Of a stretch of 37,866 nt of DNA, positions 30,301 through 37,125 are shown piece by piece. The DNA is taken from positions 1 through 37,866 of the IMG/VR virus record IMGVR_UViG_3300032222_000131. The stretch is one strand, 5' to 3'. The notes beneath the pieces were generated by a model. That model was not told the DNA's origin. It searched no databases and saw nothing but the letters and a program-made list of their open reading frames with translations. The position numbers and the translations under genes are program-made. The DNA is from a virus. The number at the start of each line of letters is the position of its first letter. The stretch's first letter is position 1.

Positions 30301-32453
30301 TCGATCGAAATAAGGGTTCAGGTCTTTACTCCTACCGAATGACGCCAAATAGAACTGATGGCGTCATTGGGTATGACCTCAGTACCAGCGAACCAAACCT
30401 TGCTCGCGTGCAGTCGATCAGTCAGTACGGTAGCGCTCTCCGCATTATTTCGGCTGACAACAATGGCACGCCGAGCATGGAGGCAATCGACAAGGGGATC
30501 GGCAAAGGATCCAAGGTCCGATCCTTCTACAACAACATCATGTACCCGGGCGACAAGAAGTACATGGACTACACCTCTGATACGCACGCATTCGGAGCAG
30601 CAACCCTCATCCCGGTTACTGCATCGCACGACATCTTAGACATGATGTTCGACCCATACACAAAGGCCGGGGTGAGTAAGGCATACCCGCTATTCAGGGC
30701 GATGGGGGTTCTAGCAGCCGATAGGTGGAGGGACAGGACGGGAGAGGAACTTCTTCCACGTCAAGTACAGTCCATTACGTGGGAAGCCATCCGTAACTTG
30801 GTTCCGACCGAGGTGCCAAGCCTGAATGACCCCAGCCTCAAAGTAAAGGACAATGGCCTGAAGGGTCACCTTGTCAACACCATGGCTCAAATCGCCACCC
30901 TTTCGTCAGGAGATAAGCCGCTCCGCCCTGACCTTGTCGGGCGACAAGTCGAACTCATTCAAGAGTTAGTCAACGACCTTGTGAAAGTGCCCAAGGGCGA
31001 ACGAGCAGCGGCGGAACTGGCTTTCAGAAAGCGCTACAACCTCAGCGAAAAAGACAAGCCAGATCTGCCACGCGCAATCAAGATCAGCAAGACTGGCGCA
31101 ACCTTATTAAAGGACCAAGACTCCGGCAAGTGGATCTCCTTGAGTGACAGTACCGCTGAAGAAGTGGTTGACGATGAGGATGAGGCGCTTGACGAAATCA
31201 TTGAAGCGGTTGAAGTTCCGGAACTGCCGGTAACCCCAGCCACCTCGCCAAGTGAGATCGCTAGGACCCCTCGCCCGAGGTTGAGTCTTACCATTCCTCA
31301 GGGCGAGCGCGAGCCGATCGTCCCAGAACAGAAGTCAACCAAGCAAATCTCCAACATGGACGATGGTCAGTTTGCTGAACTGTTGAACTCAGTTGCAACC
31401 CTCCAGCGGGGAGAACCAGAAAGAGCCATGCTTGCGGCGCAGAGCCAACTGCAGGGGGGTGCCCTCTCCAATGCATTGGAGCATATTGGAGACCTAACCC
31501 ACAGAATTAACGAACGCAGTGGGGCCTTTGGGGTTGATCACGTGAAGCCCAAGGTTGAGCGCATGCTCGCTCTTCTCAACGCTGGCTACCCCTTTGAGAG
31601 GGAAGTTGAGTCAGATCTAGCGAGGGTTGACGAGGCAGCAGTGCGAGCGACAATGAACGTTTACGCTCAGGCGCATGCTGACCTACCCGTCTATAACCAG
31701 CCGTCGCTTTACGCTCGCGATGCAGCAATTGCCCTTGGGAAGATGGACTTTGACGAGGCTCGTCGTAATTTGGATGAACTGAATAAGTTGGTCCAATTGC
31801 CGGACGAGGATTGGAAGAACCTCCTGAGTAGGCCATGGGCCGTGATGTTCACCGACGACCAGGAAGGGCTAAACACAAGCAAGTACACCAGCCTGGCCAA
31901 AAATCGGCTGACGGAGGGATGGGTTGATTTCGTCAACCGGGAGCGCGACGGGACCGCTGCGTTCTCCTACTTCGTGACAGGTCGCCTCCCAGCGACGCTA
32001 TCTGGGCACAAACTGCACATCTCCACGGAATCAAGCGAGGAGGTTCGCGAAGCACTGGCGCGAATCCTGCCAATCTTGGAAGCCGACAAAGCAATGGGGT
32101 TCAAACTTGGCACAGAGGCTTTCTTTAAGTACACGCAGTACGACCACCCCCAAAAGGGCAAAGGCGTAACAATTTACCTACCGCGAGTTGCGACCCTAGA
32201 CGATGACATCGACAAGATTGTTCAAGCCATGGCTGGGTGGCGTGGGAAGGACCGAGGCATTGATGGCGACACAATGATTGGTAATGGTGTTGGGCGTAGG
32301 TATGAACTTAGGGAACCAATCGAAACAGAGTTAGACATGGGTTCCGTCAACGATGCAAAGAGGTACAGGAAGTTGTACATTCCTTCAGACCCAATGAAGC
32401 CTAAGTCGTTGACGGCGAACGGGTCTCCCTCCAAGAAGAAGGCGGTTCTCTGA
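27363..32453 (+). CDS. Giant multi-domain protein with DEDDh exonuclease and lyase-like C-terminus
   Basis: I start it at ATG 27363 (GGAGGG before it); the longer frame begins inside the previous gene. Product: 1696 aa. Domains in order: basic N-terminus; acidic DADADGDVQDGTP (74-86); two-Cys motif C204 to C222; DnaQ-like DEDDh exonuclease at about 435-610 (D439 and E441 in VFDFETTG, D532 in GGHNIAYDRD, H589 and D594 in KAHSADDDSQ); a domain at about 805-1170 with AALSPTQDWNQN (826-837), a coiled coil, and VRSFYNNI to SDTHAFGAA (1052-1080), which I know from unassigned phage proteins; acidic and Pro-rich linker (about 1265-1340); C-terminal lyase-like segment 1548-1650. All lie between protease and capsid, so an injected or internal virion protein is inferred. 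Confidence 0.75.
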   Translation: MQSDPYPERAARKPHAGKPEEVRVRRFRRGFRGIDGINTLPSGGLTSAPVAAKSFILEGELGVKRSSFDYFSRDADADGDVQDGTPWQRRSRSLSHLSLRRTMKLGKRRSRLRDMDYLWRGVASSASLNPSTTAKPSAVTKSVFDADERIGQRRTLGLNALGKAALPKAQRTPIAKGRLVADSPGIRSALSRGAVVDELGNLRCPPGTPGAMQFTNWKLNGCSTPNPKRLLKPIEKLGSEDLEALKSSGRVLNQATIALERAAAGRTSRLQTPGSPVKQRTAEFLRSKTGPQKKPVTGLERLFMVAAKRNTPVRLDLEDMSDLERGYLVPREGGIDIRFTDLFDSEGNASRAGLASFVDYLSKVLGDSTPRKGAARTALSISRRNKQQAEDGTWTDARPPYGVEALPFQGRAQQFANAAGGDFNKFMELMDSEGYVVFDFETTGLNEFGNVPVQVSAIRYKDGKEVNRLNIFMNPERSISEWTAKSVRLPGSKTKFVTDEWLAKQMSTEDGLRQLSDFVGRSIIGGHNIAYDRDTVLEPLLKKYKIKFRASGSFDTIPIARQIVPDDVSKRKTLGALSEAFDVKLSKAHSADDDSQATNGILRAMMKWAAENGASTDIFDADIQNERRQKSIERYERELQEFDNASVIRIDLVDVFPDDGATPAKRQKELDAAIAAANESGAPFVMSAWNNKVFNSSGEQEYSFAEMVNPSDPKARMANAPNELSRAFARLEGRDNMNLDNFTNEEIAYMVNLFGKVQGFESINKEDPDSVYKIIDQGAENLLQLMNSVTPEQRAQYAMWYDSANVFANDLADRYGVATETASAVIAALSPTQDWNQNIALAEHVIKLTTDKDFRISEDFAERLHAERIAKYEGIVSPKPNGNRAKIADKQLELEKLKASLSSASDVAKAEKKIEETEKRIKALQDEYDRALASEAPSLSDFKGKGVMLARFTDVDESLRPLIIQRHAKWYGAEYMGQTIDRNKGSGLYSYRMTPNRTDGVIGYDLSTSEPNLARVQSISQYGSALRIISADNNGTPSMEAIDKGIGKGSKVRSFYNNIMYPGDKKYMDYTSDTHAFGAATLIPVTASHDILDMMFDPYTKAGVSKAYPLFRAMGVLAADRWRDRTGEELLPRQVQSITWEAIRNLVPTEVPSLNDPSLKVKDNGLKGHLVNTMAQIATLSSGDKPLRPDLVGRQVELIQELVNDLVKVPKGERAAAELAFRKRYNLSEKDKPDLPRAIKISKTGATLLKDQDSGKWISLSDSTAEEVVDDEDEALDEIIEAVEVPELPVTPATSPSEIARTPRPRLSLTIPQGEREPIVPEQKSTKQISNMDDGQFAELLNSVATLQRGEPERAMLAAQSQLQGGALSNALEHIGDLTHRINERSGAFGVDHVKPKVERMLALLNAGYPFEREVESDLARVDEAAVRATMNVYAQAHADLPVYNQPSLYARDAAIALGKMDFDEARRNLDELNKLVQLPDEDWKNLLSRPWAVMFTDDQEGLNTSKYTSLAKNRLTEGWVDFVNRERDGTAAFSYFVTGRLPATLSGHKLHISTESSEEVREALARILPILEADKAMGFKLGTEAFFKYTQYDHPQKGKGVTIYLPRVATLDDDIDKIVQAMAGWRGKDRGIDGDTMIGNGVGRRYELREPIETELDMGSVNDAKRYRKLYIPSDPMKPKSLTANGSPSKKKAVL

Positions 32454-32692
32454 TGAATCGACTGAGCACAGATCCCCACGTAACCGGCCTCATTAAAGAA
32501 GATGACGTGGAATACGAGGAGGGAGTTGACTGGTCATCCTACGAGAAGGGGAGCGAAGCATACGCTGATCTCCTCCTTCAACTGCAGGCCCGGCTTCCTA
32601 TCGATGAATACGAGCGGATGGTTAAGGTCATTGATCAGATTCTGGCTCAAGAAGAGTTGATCCGATCAGATATTGATACGGAAGACTTCTAA
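32453..32692 (+). CDS. Small acidic protein
   Basis: This 79-aa protein starts with an ATG that overlaps the stop of the giant gene (TGATGA). It is acidic (LIKEDDVEYEEGVDWSSYEK) and then helical (AYADLLLQLQARLPIDEYER). No family is recognised. The overlap suggests it is made together with the giant protein, perhaps as a partner or chaperone. Confidence 0.6.
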   Translation: MNRLSTDPHVTGLIKEDDVEYEEGVDWSSYEKGSEAYADLLLQLQARLPIDEYERMVKVIDQILAQEELIRSDIDTEDF

Positions 32693-32696
32693 GAAG

Positions 32697-32873
32697 ATGA
32701 TCAGCAAGCCGCCAACCGCAGTTCGCTCAACGTTTCTTGATGCGGAGAAGTTTCTTGCCATGAGCGACAAAGAAAAGCAGAAAGTCGCCCGCAAACTCCT
32801 TAAGGCATTGGGCAATGAGTGGAAGAACTCTCAACCTCAATCGCCGCATGAAATCGAAGACGATCTTCTCTAA
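32697..32873 (+). CDS. Small basic protein upstream of capsid
   Basis: I take ATG 32697 (MISKPPTAVRSTFLDAEKFL) over the upstream TTG that overlaps the previous gene. The 58-aa product has one basic helical stretch (MSDKEKQKVARKLLKALGNE) and an acidic end. No family is recognised. It ends just before the capsid promoter. Confidence 0.5.
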   Translation: MISKPPTAVRSTFLDAEKFLAMSDKEKQKVARKLLKALGNEWKNSQPQSPHEIEDDLL

Positions 32874-32880
32874 AGGCTAG

Positions 32881-32908
32881 TTGCACTAAAGCGCAGAAGT
32901 CTTATGTT
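32881..32908 (+). promoter_or_regulatory. Candidate capsid promoter
   Basis: TTGCAC (32881-32886) and TATGTT (32903-32908) with a 16-base spacer lie in the 173-base gap before the capsid gene. This would give capsid its own strong transcript, as is common, ending at the terminator at 34431-34456. Confidence 0.5.
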
Positions 32909-32923
32909 ACATTGCGCCTTACG

Positions 32924-32976
32924 GAGGTCTATTGACCTCTGAATCTGTACAGCATGTAAATGCATTATGCAGATTC
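32924..32976 (+). promoter_or_regulatory. Structured leader of the capsid gene
   Basis: The leader between the promoter and ATG 33047 holds two stems: AGGTC/GACCT with a TATT loop (about 32925-32938) and GAATCTG (32941-32947) pairing with CAGATTC (32970-32976), with TGCAT-type inner pairing. Such leaders can stabilise mRNA. No known riboswitch is recognised. Confidence 0.4.
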
Positions 32977-33046
32977 AGCAACGGCTGGGTGCTTACCTGA
33001 GCCGACACACCAGTCCACAGGAACAAGCACAAACAGGAGAATGCAG

Positions 33047-34387
33047 ATGTCATTCGACGAATCACGGCTTCGGGAACTCCAAGCCGCACTGAAGAGCAAG
33101 AGCGCAGAGGCCAAGGCCATCGCTGACTCGTTCAAGGTTGAGGACGGCACCGTTGTTGTTTCAACCGAGCAGAAGAGCGCTCTTGACAACACCATGACTC
33201 AGGTACGTGAGATCAAGGGCCTCATTGACAGCCTGGAGGCTATGCGCCGGGTTGACGAGTGGGGCAAGGAAGCCATCACGGAATCCGTCGCCGCTCGGGC
33301 TGACGCTGCCAGCGCTGCATCCAGCCGTGGCCATCAGGTCAAGAGCCTCGGTCAGTTGTTCATGGATTCGCCCGAGTTCAAGGCCCTCAATGGTGGCCTC
33401 AACGGCGCTAACATGCCCAGCCCCTTCACCGTCACTTCGGCAGACGTGACTGGCCAGTGGGGCAGCAAGAGCGTGTTCACGTCATTGCCCACCACCACGG
33501 TGACCCGTGTCAGCATTGACAACTTCGGCACTCTTGAGCGCGACCCCATGGTCACCCCGCCCATGCGTACACGCCGAGTGCGTGACCTCTTCCCCACCCG
33601 GACCACTTCGGCTGCGGTGATTGAGTACTTCCGCATGATCGGCTTCACCACCCCCGGCACCACGGCAGTTAACGCTGCCAGCCCGGTTGCGGAGCGCGTG
33701 TCCAACGCTTTCGGTCTCAAGTCCCAGTCGTCCATGGTGTTCCAGGGCCATCAGGCTCCAGTGCGTACCCTCGCTCACTGGGAAGCCGCTCACCGCAACG
33801 TTCTTGCCGATGAGCCGCAGTTGCGCAGCATCATCGACAACGAACTGCTGTACGGTCTTCGCCTCCAGGAGGACTTCCAGATCCTTCAGGGTGACGGTAC
33901 CGGCGAGAACCTTCTCGGCGTACTCAACACCCCCGGCATCCAGACCTACAACCACACCCCTGGTTCGGGCGGTGTCCCCAGCAGCGACAGCAAGGCTGAC
34001 GCCATCCGTCGTGCCGCAACCCTCTCCTTCTTGGCTTACTACGAGCCAAGCGGCGTGGTCATGAACCCCAACGACTGGGAAGACATCGAACTCACCAAGA
34101 ACACGCAGGGCACCTACCTGTTCTCGGTGTCGATGCAGGTTGGTGGCGAGGCTCGCATCTGGCGCATGCCTATCGTCGACACCCCCGCAATGCCTGAGGG
34201 CTTTGCGCTGGTTGGTGCGTTCGGTACCGGCGCACAGTTGTACGACCGGGAGCAGGCGAGCATCCGCATCAGCGAGCAGCACGCAGATTTCTTCGTACGA
34301 AATGCCATTGTTATTCTGGCTGAAGAGCGGCTAGCTTTGGCCGTAAAAAGGCCAGAATCCTTCGTCAACGTCGACCTCATCCCCTGA
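33047..34387 (+). CDS. Major capsid protein (HK97 fold)
   Basis: I start it at ATG 33047 (AGGAG six bases before it); the earlier in-frame start runs through the leader. The 446-aa product has a charged coiled-coil N-terminal region (SRLRELQAALKSKSAEAKAI; residues about 5-85), which acts as the scaffolding delta domain in HK97. The HK97 core follows: VIEYFRMIGFTTPGTTAVNA, HWEAAHRNVLADEPQLRSII, and LQEDFQILQGDGTGENLLGV. Later parts are VVMNPNDWEDIELTKNTQGT and the C-terminal FFVRNAIVILAEERLALAVK. All are typical of the family. The prohead protease at 20642 probably removes the N-terminal domain. A strong terminator follows. Confidence 0.95.
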   Translation: MSFDESRLRELQAALKSKSAEAKAIADSFKVEDGTVVVSTEQKSALDNTMTQVREIKGLIDSLEAMRRVDEWGKEAITESVAARADAASAASSRGHQVKSLGQLFMDSPEFKALNGGLNGANMPSPFTVTSADVTGQWGSKSVFTSLPTTTVTRVSIDNFGTLERDPMVTPPMRTRRVRDLFPTRTTSAAVIEYFRMIGFTTPGTTAVNAASPVAERVSNAFGLKSQSSMVFQGHQAPVRTLAHWEAAHRNVLADEPQLRSIIDNELLYGLRLQEDFQILQGDGTGENLLGVLNTPGIQTYNHTPGSGGVPSSDSKADAIRRAATLSFLAYYEPSGVVMNPNDWEDIELTKNTQGTYLFSVSMQVGGEARIWRMPIVDTPAMPEGFALVGAFGTGAQLYDREQASIRISEQHADFFVRNAIVILAEERLALAVKRPESFVNVDLIP

Positions 34388-34430
34388 TCTTCCTGGTCAG
34401 GGGCCTGATCGGCCCGAAGAACCTTGGAGA

Positions 34431-34456
34431 GACCCCCGGGAAACCGGGGGTCTTTT
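34431..34456 (+). terminator. Intrinsic terminator after the capsid gene
   Basis: A perfect 9-bp stem (GACCCCCGG / CCGGGGGTC) with a GAAA tetraloop is followed by TTTT. It lies 44 bases after the capsid stop. A further 7-bp stem (CCCCTGA / TCAGGGG, 34381-34403) overlaps the capsid stop codon. Confidence 0.9.
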
Positions 34457-34532
34457 CGCGTGTTCTCTAACCGTAAAGAGTGCGATTGCATTGCTAACGA
34501 CAAAAAAATTCAATATACACCACTCTGTTAAG

Positions 34533-34560
34533 TTGCCAAAGTTGTTTAGGCGGCTATACT
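34533..34560 (+). promoter_or_regulatory. Promoter of the HNH gene, probably leaderless
   Basis: TTGCCA (34533-34538), a 16-base spacer and TATACT (34555-34560) match the housekeeping consensus well. The HNH ATG begins only 6 bases after the -10 box, so transcription should start at or next to the A of the start codon. No ribosome binding site is seen. Leaderless mRNAs are common in Actinobacteria. Confidence 0.65.
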
Positions 34561-34566
34561 GGCAAC

Positions 34567-35238
34567 ATGACAAAAATCGGCAGGCCATCAGTTCCAAAAG
34601 TAATCGTCGAATGTGCTCACTGCGGCAAATTAAACGAAAGATACCCATCAGAGGTGAAGAACAACACATCTGGGCGCTTCTTCTGCAACAAGGTATGCCA
34701 AGATGCGGTTGGCGTTAAGCCGCACACTGGAGAAAACAAAACCTGTGTAGGGTGTGGAGTGCAGTACTACGTCCAGAAGAGTCTGCTGAAGACATCCAAG
34801 TACTGCTCGCGGGAATGTCGACTCAACACCGAGAAAGCGGACCGAGAAATTCGGACTTGCCAGACATGTGGGAAGGATTTTCAACTCAGGGTCGCCCTGA
34901 CGCAATGGAATGTGGGTAAATTCTGCTCCACTGCTTGCTCGTATGCGTTTGACCGTGGCCCACGTAAGCCGGTGCTTCGATCTGATGGCTACATTGCTGT
35001 CTGGGATCCCGAAGAGCGTAAGTACGTCGCTGAGCATCGCGTTGTGATGGAGCAGCACCTGGGTCGGCCCCTGCTAGCCCACGAAAATTGCCATCACGTG
35101 AATGGAGACAAAACTGACAATCGCCTGGAGAACCTGGAACTGTGGTCAACGTCACAACCCTGTGGCCAGCGCGTCGCAGACAAGGTTGCCTGGGCTAAGG
35201 AGTTGCTGGCGCTCTACGAGCCTGAAGTTCTCAGGTAA
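34567..35238 (+). CDS. HNH endonuclease with three zinc ribbons (free-standing homing type)
   Basis: This 223-aa protein has three C-x-x-C...C-x-x-x-C zinc ribbons: C16/C19/C40/C44, C60/C63/C80/C84 and C98/C101/C120/C124. The C-terminal HNH_3 domain follows, with [21 protein letters not shown]157, [20 protein letters not shown] with H176-H177, N179, N185 and N189. The ribbons would bind a long DNA site. Phage homing endonucleases have this build and often sit next to capsid genes. It has its own promoter and no ribosome binding site. It may be a mobile insertion between the capsid terminator and the small-gene array. Confidence 0.85.
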   Translation: MTKIGRPSVPKVIVECAHCGKLNERYPSEVKNNTSGRFFCNKVCQDAVGVKPHTGENKTCVGCGVQYYVQKSLLKTSKYCSRECRLNTEKADREIRTCQTCGKDFQLRVALTQWNVGKFCSTACSYAFDRGPRKPVLRSDGYIAVWDPEERKYVAEHRVVMEQHLGRPLLAHENCHHVNGDKTDNRLENLELWSTSQPCGQRVADKVAWAKELLALYEPEVLR

Positions 35239-35254
35239 AACTTCCCTATCAAGG

Positions 35255-35283
35255 TTGACGTTCGCCAAGTCATCCACTACCCT
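35255..35283 (+). promoter_or_regulatory. Candidate promoter of the small-gene array
   Basis: TTGACG (35255-35260), a 17-base spacer and TACCCT (35278-35283) lie 32 bases before the first array gene. The -35 box is good, the -10 box moderate. Confidence 0.4.
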
Positions 35284-35314
35284 GTCGTCATACCTACTAC
35301 CCGAGGAAATCAAC

Positions 35315-35674
35315 ATGGACATCATGGAACGACTGCGGTACGAAGCGTGGCGGAACCCGGCCGAAGGTGAAACCGCTGACGCCCACTACCTCGCCGCCGA
35401 TGCACTGGACGAGATCGAACGGCTACGGCGTTGGAAGGCCGAGGCGACCATCGTGCTGAATCAATGGAATGAGATCGCTGGAGATGTGAACCGCCTCCAC
35501 GCAGCCGACTATCTCGGCCGAAGCCTCCCCGACATTGTTGCCACCAACCTCGCCGCCGAGCGTGCCCTGACCGACCAGTTGGCCGACGCGATCCTCTCGG
35601 CATCCGTCGAAGAAGCCATTGAAAAGACAGACGCTGCCCTCGCTGCATATCAGGAGGCTCGTCGTGAGCGGTGA
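35315..35674 (+). CDS. Array gene 1, coiled-coil protein
   Basis: This 119-aa protein starts at ATG 35315 with GAGG upstream. It begins MDIMERLRYEAWRNPAEGET, holds DALDEIERLRRWKAEATIVL and ends EARRER. The frame is longer upstream, but the ribosome binding site fixes the start. It is helical throughout and of unknown function. Its stop overlaps the next gene by 11 bases. Confidence 0.7.
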   Translation: MDIMERLRYEAWRNPAEGETADAHYLAADALDEIERLRRWKAEATIVLNQWNEIAGDVNRLHAADYLGRSLPDIVATNLAAERALTDQLADAILSASVEEAIEKTDAALAAYQEARRER

Positions 35675-35939
35675 CATAGTGGAGCGGCTGCGGCTGCTGG
35701 CAAGGATGTACCCGCTGTGGGGTGAAGTCAAGACCCGTTCTAACGAAGCCGCCGACCTGCTTGACTTCATCGAAGGCGTGATCCGTAACGTAGCGCGTGA
35801 CCTGTACGCCGCCGAGGTCCGTCGTCAAGGCGTTGGATGGGATGAGCATTGCACTGATCTACTCGTGCGCTCACAGCATTCGCTGACAGAAGTGCACGCG
35901 CTCCTACTCCATCCCAAGGAGGCCCGCCATGAGCAGTAA
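35664..35939 (+). CDS. Array gene 2, MSGDIVERLR-type protein
   Basis: This 91-aa protein starts at GTG 35664, after GGAGG inside the end of gene 1. It begins MSGDIVERLRLLARMYPLWG and ends LLLHPKEARHEQ. The middle has NEAADLLDFIEGVIRNVARD. Mostly helical; function unknown. It overlaps the neighbour on each side by 11 bases. Confidence 0.75.
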   Translation: MSGDIVERLRLLARMYPLWGEVKTRSNEAADLLDFIEGVIRNVARDLYAAEVRRQGVGWDEHCTDLLVRSQHSLTEVHALLLHPKEARHEQ

Positions 35940-36099
35940 AGAAAAGCGTTTGCCTTCTACTGATATCGCCCGAGCCTTTGATGTTCCGGTGTGGCTCCTT
36001 GTCGGTCAGCAGCGACCGCGTCTTTTTCGACTTCGGTGGGCACTGCGACGTTTCACTGGGTGGGATGGAAGTCGGAGGGAGGCCAGCCGTGAATGGTGA
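35929..36099 (+). CDS. Array gene 3, short basic protein
   Basis: This 56-aa reading frame begins at ATG 35929 in the junction cassette (AAGGAGG before it) and ends at TGA 36097-36099 inside the next cassette. It begins MSSKEKRLPSTDIARAFDVP and is Arg/Trp-rich (RLFRLRWALRRFTGW) in the second half. It is easy to miss because it is so short, but the overlap geometry on both ends matches its neighbours exactly, which supports it. No family is recognised. Confidence 0.6.
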   Translation: MSSKEKRLPSTDIARAFDVPVWLLVGQQRPRLFRLRWALRRFTGWDGSRREASREW

Positions 36100-36373
36100 G
36101 TTAGACGACTGGGAGCCGATGGATGATAACTGGCTCACCCACTACGCCGCCATGTCTCGCCATGAGCGCAGGTTCAATGATTTCAGTGGGTCAACGGTTC
36201 GGCAGTTGGCCATTGAAGTGCAGCGGCTGCGGGCCGAACGCGAGGCCATCGACGCCCTGCACCAGCCCGTTACATCAGGCGAAGACGACGAGGTGTGTGA
36301 CGAATGCGTCTTCTTCTGGCCGTGCCGAACGCACGTCCTGCTCCACCCCGAGGAGGCTAGCCATGAGCGGTGA
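36089..36373 (+). CDS. Array gene 4, coiled-coil with Cys cluster
   Basis: This 94-aa protein starts at GTG 36089 (MNGELDDWEPMDDNWLTHYA). It has RQLAIEVQRLRAEREAIDAL (coiled coil) and CDECVFFWPCRTH near the C-terminus, which could bind a metal. It ends EEASHER. The longer open frame runs back into gene 3; the cassette start is preferred. Confidence 0.7.
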   Translation: MNGELDDWEPMDDNWLTHYAAMSRHERRFNDFSGSTVRQLAIEVQRLRAEREAIDALHQPVTSGEDDEVCDECVFFWPCRTHVLLHPEEASHER

Positions 36374-36596
36374 CATCGTGTACAACATCTGGGCCGATCC
36401 GTCTACTGCGGTCGAACTTGACCGTCTGAATGCCGAGATCAAGCGGCTGCGGACCGCTGGCGATGCGCTAGCGACCAACTTGCAACAGATGGAGGATCTC
36501 TACCACTCCCGCACCTGCAAGGGGATGAATACCGAGCGCATCGACAACTGCACATGCTTGCTTGCTCTCGCCGCCTGGCAAGAGGCGCTGTCATGA
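36363..36596 (+). CDS. Array gene 5, MSGDIV-type coiled-coil protein
   Basis: This 77-aa protein starts at ATG 36363 (MSGDIVYNIWADPSTAVELD). It has AEIKRLRTAGDALATNLQQM and a C-terminal C-x-C. It carries an 18-base stretch (36456-36473) identical to one in gene 7. Its stop overlaps the next start by 4 bases (ATGA). Confidence 0.7.
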   Translation: MSGDIVYNIWADPSTAVELDRLNAEIKRLRTAGDALATNLQQMEDLYHSRTCKGMNTERIDNCTCLLALAAWQEALS

Positions 36597-36916
36597 CGAC
36601 AATTCAGGACTGGCTCAACGTAGAGGTGCGGTGTACTGCTGGACAGCAGAACGATCCGACCGGCACCTGCACTCGCCACACCTCTCACCACTGGTGCATT
36701 CATTGTGAGGGGTTTTACGGAGTACCTCATGACGGACGGTGCCATACGGCGGCAGTTCGTAGGGACATGCACATCATTGGTGTCGGGACTCCATCCCCCG
36801 GCCGGTGCGCATGTCGTTACTGCAAGACGTGGGAAGAGTCCGGGTATGAAGCAGCGGAAGCAAGGTTCCGAGGCATGGCCTCCACCAACAACTACAGCAA
36901 GAAGGACGACCTATGA
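36593..36916 (+). CDS. Array gene 6, Cys/His-rich protein
   Basis: This 107-aa protein starts at ATG 36593 (ATGA overlap). It has many Cys and His residues: CTRHTSHHWCIHCEGFYGVP (about 27-46), then PSPGRCACRYCKTWEESGYE. These suggest one or two zinc sites. It does not share the MSGDIV start or the EARRER end and may be an insertion in the array. Function unknown. Confidence 0.7.
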   Translation: MTTIQDWLNVEVRCTAGQQNDPTGTCTRHTSHHWCIHCEGFYGVPHDGRCHTAAVRRDMHIIGVGTPSPGRCACRYCKTWEESGYEAAEARFRGMASTNNYSKKDDL

Positions 36917-37125
36917 ACAACGAAGCCGACTACATCAAGGTATTCGACGAGGCGATCGAACTGCAGTGGGCCGACGAGATCAAGCGGCTACGAGCAAAAG
37001 TAGAGCGCCTGAGCGACGCTGGCGATGCGCTAGCGGAATTGGCGTGCCAGCGCCCCGACACCACGACCGTCGGGGACTGGGGCGATGCCCTTGTCGGCTG
37101 GCTGGAGGCCCGCCGTGAGCGGTGA
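36913..37125 (+). CDS. Array gene 7, coiled-coil protein
   Basis: This 70-aa protein starts at ATG 36913 (ATGA overlap). It begins MNNEADYIKVFDEAIELQWA, has DEIKRLRAKVERLSDAGDAL and ends WLEARRER. The segment encoding AGDALA matches gene 5 exactly over 18 bases (37018-37035), a sign of recent duplication or recombination. Confidence 0.7.
   Translation: MNNEADYIKVFDEAIELQWADEIKRLRAKVERLSDAGDALAELACQRPDTTTVGDWGDALVGWLEARRER

Noticed and set aside
33482-34282. 266-codon minus-strand open frame over the capsid gene
   Set aside because: It is a shadow of the high-GC third positions of the capsid gene and resembles no protein I know.
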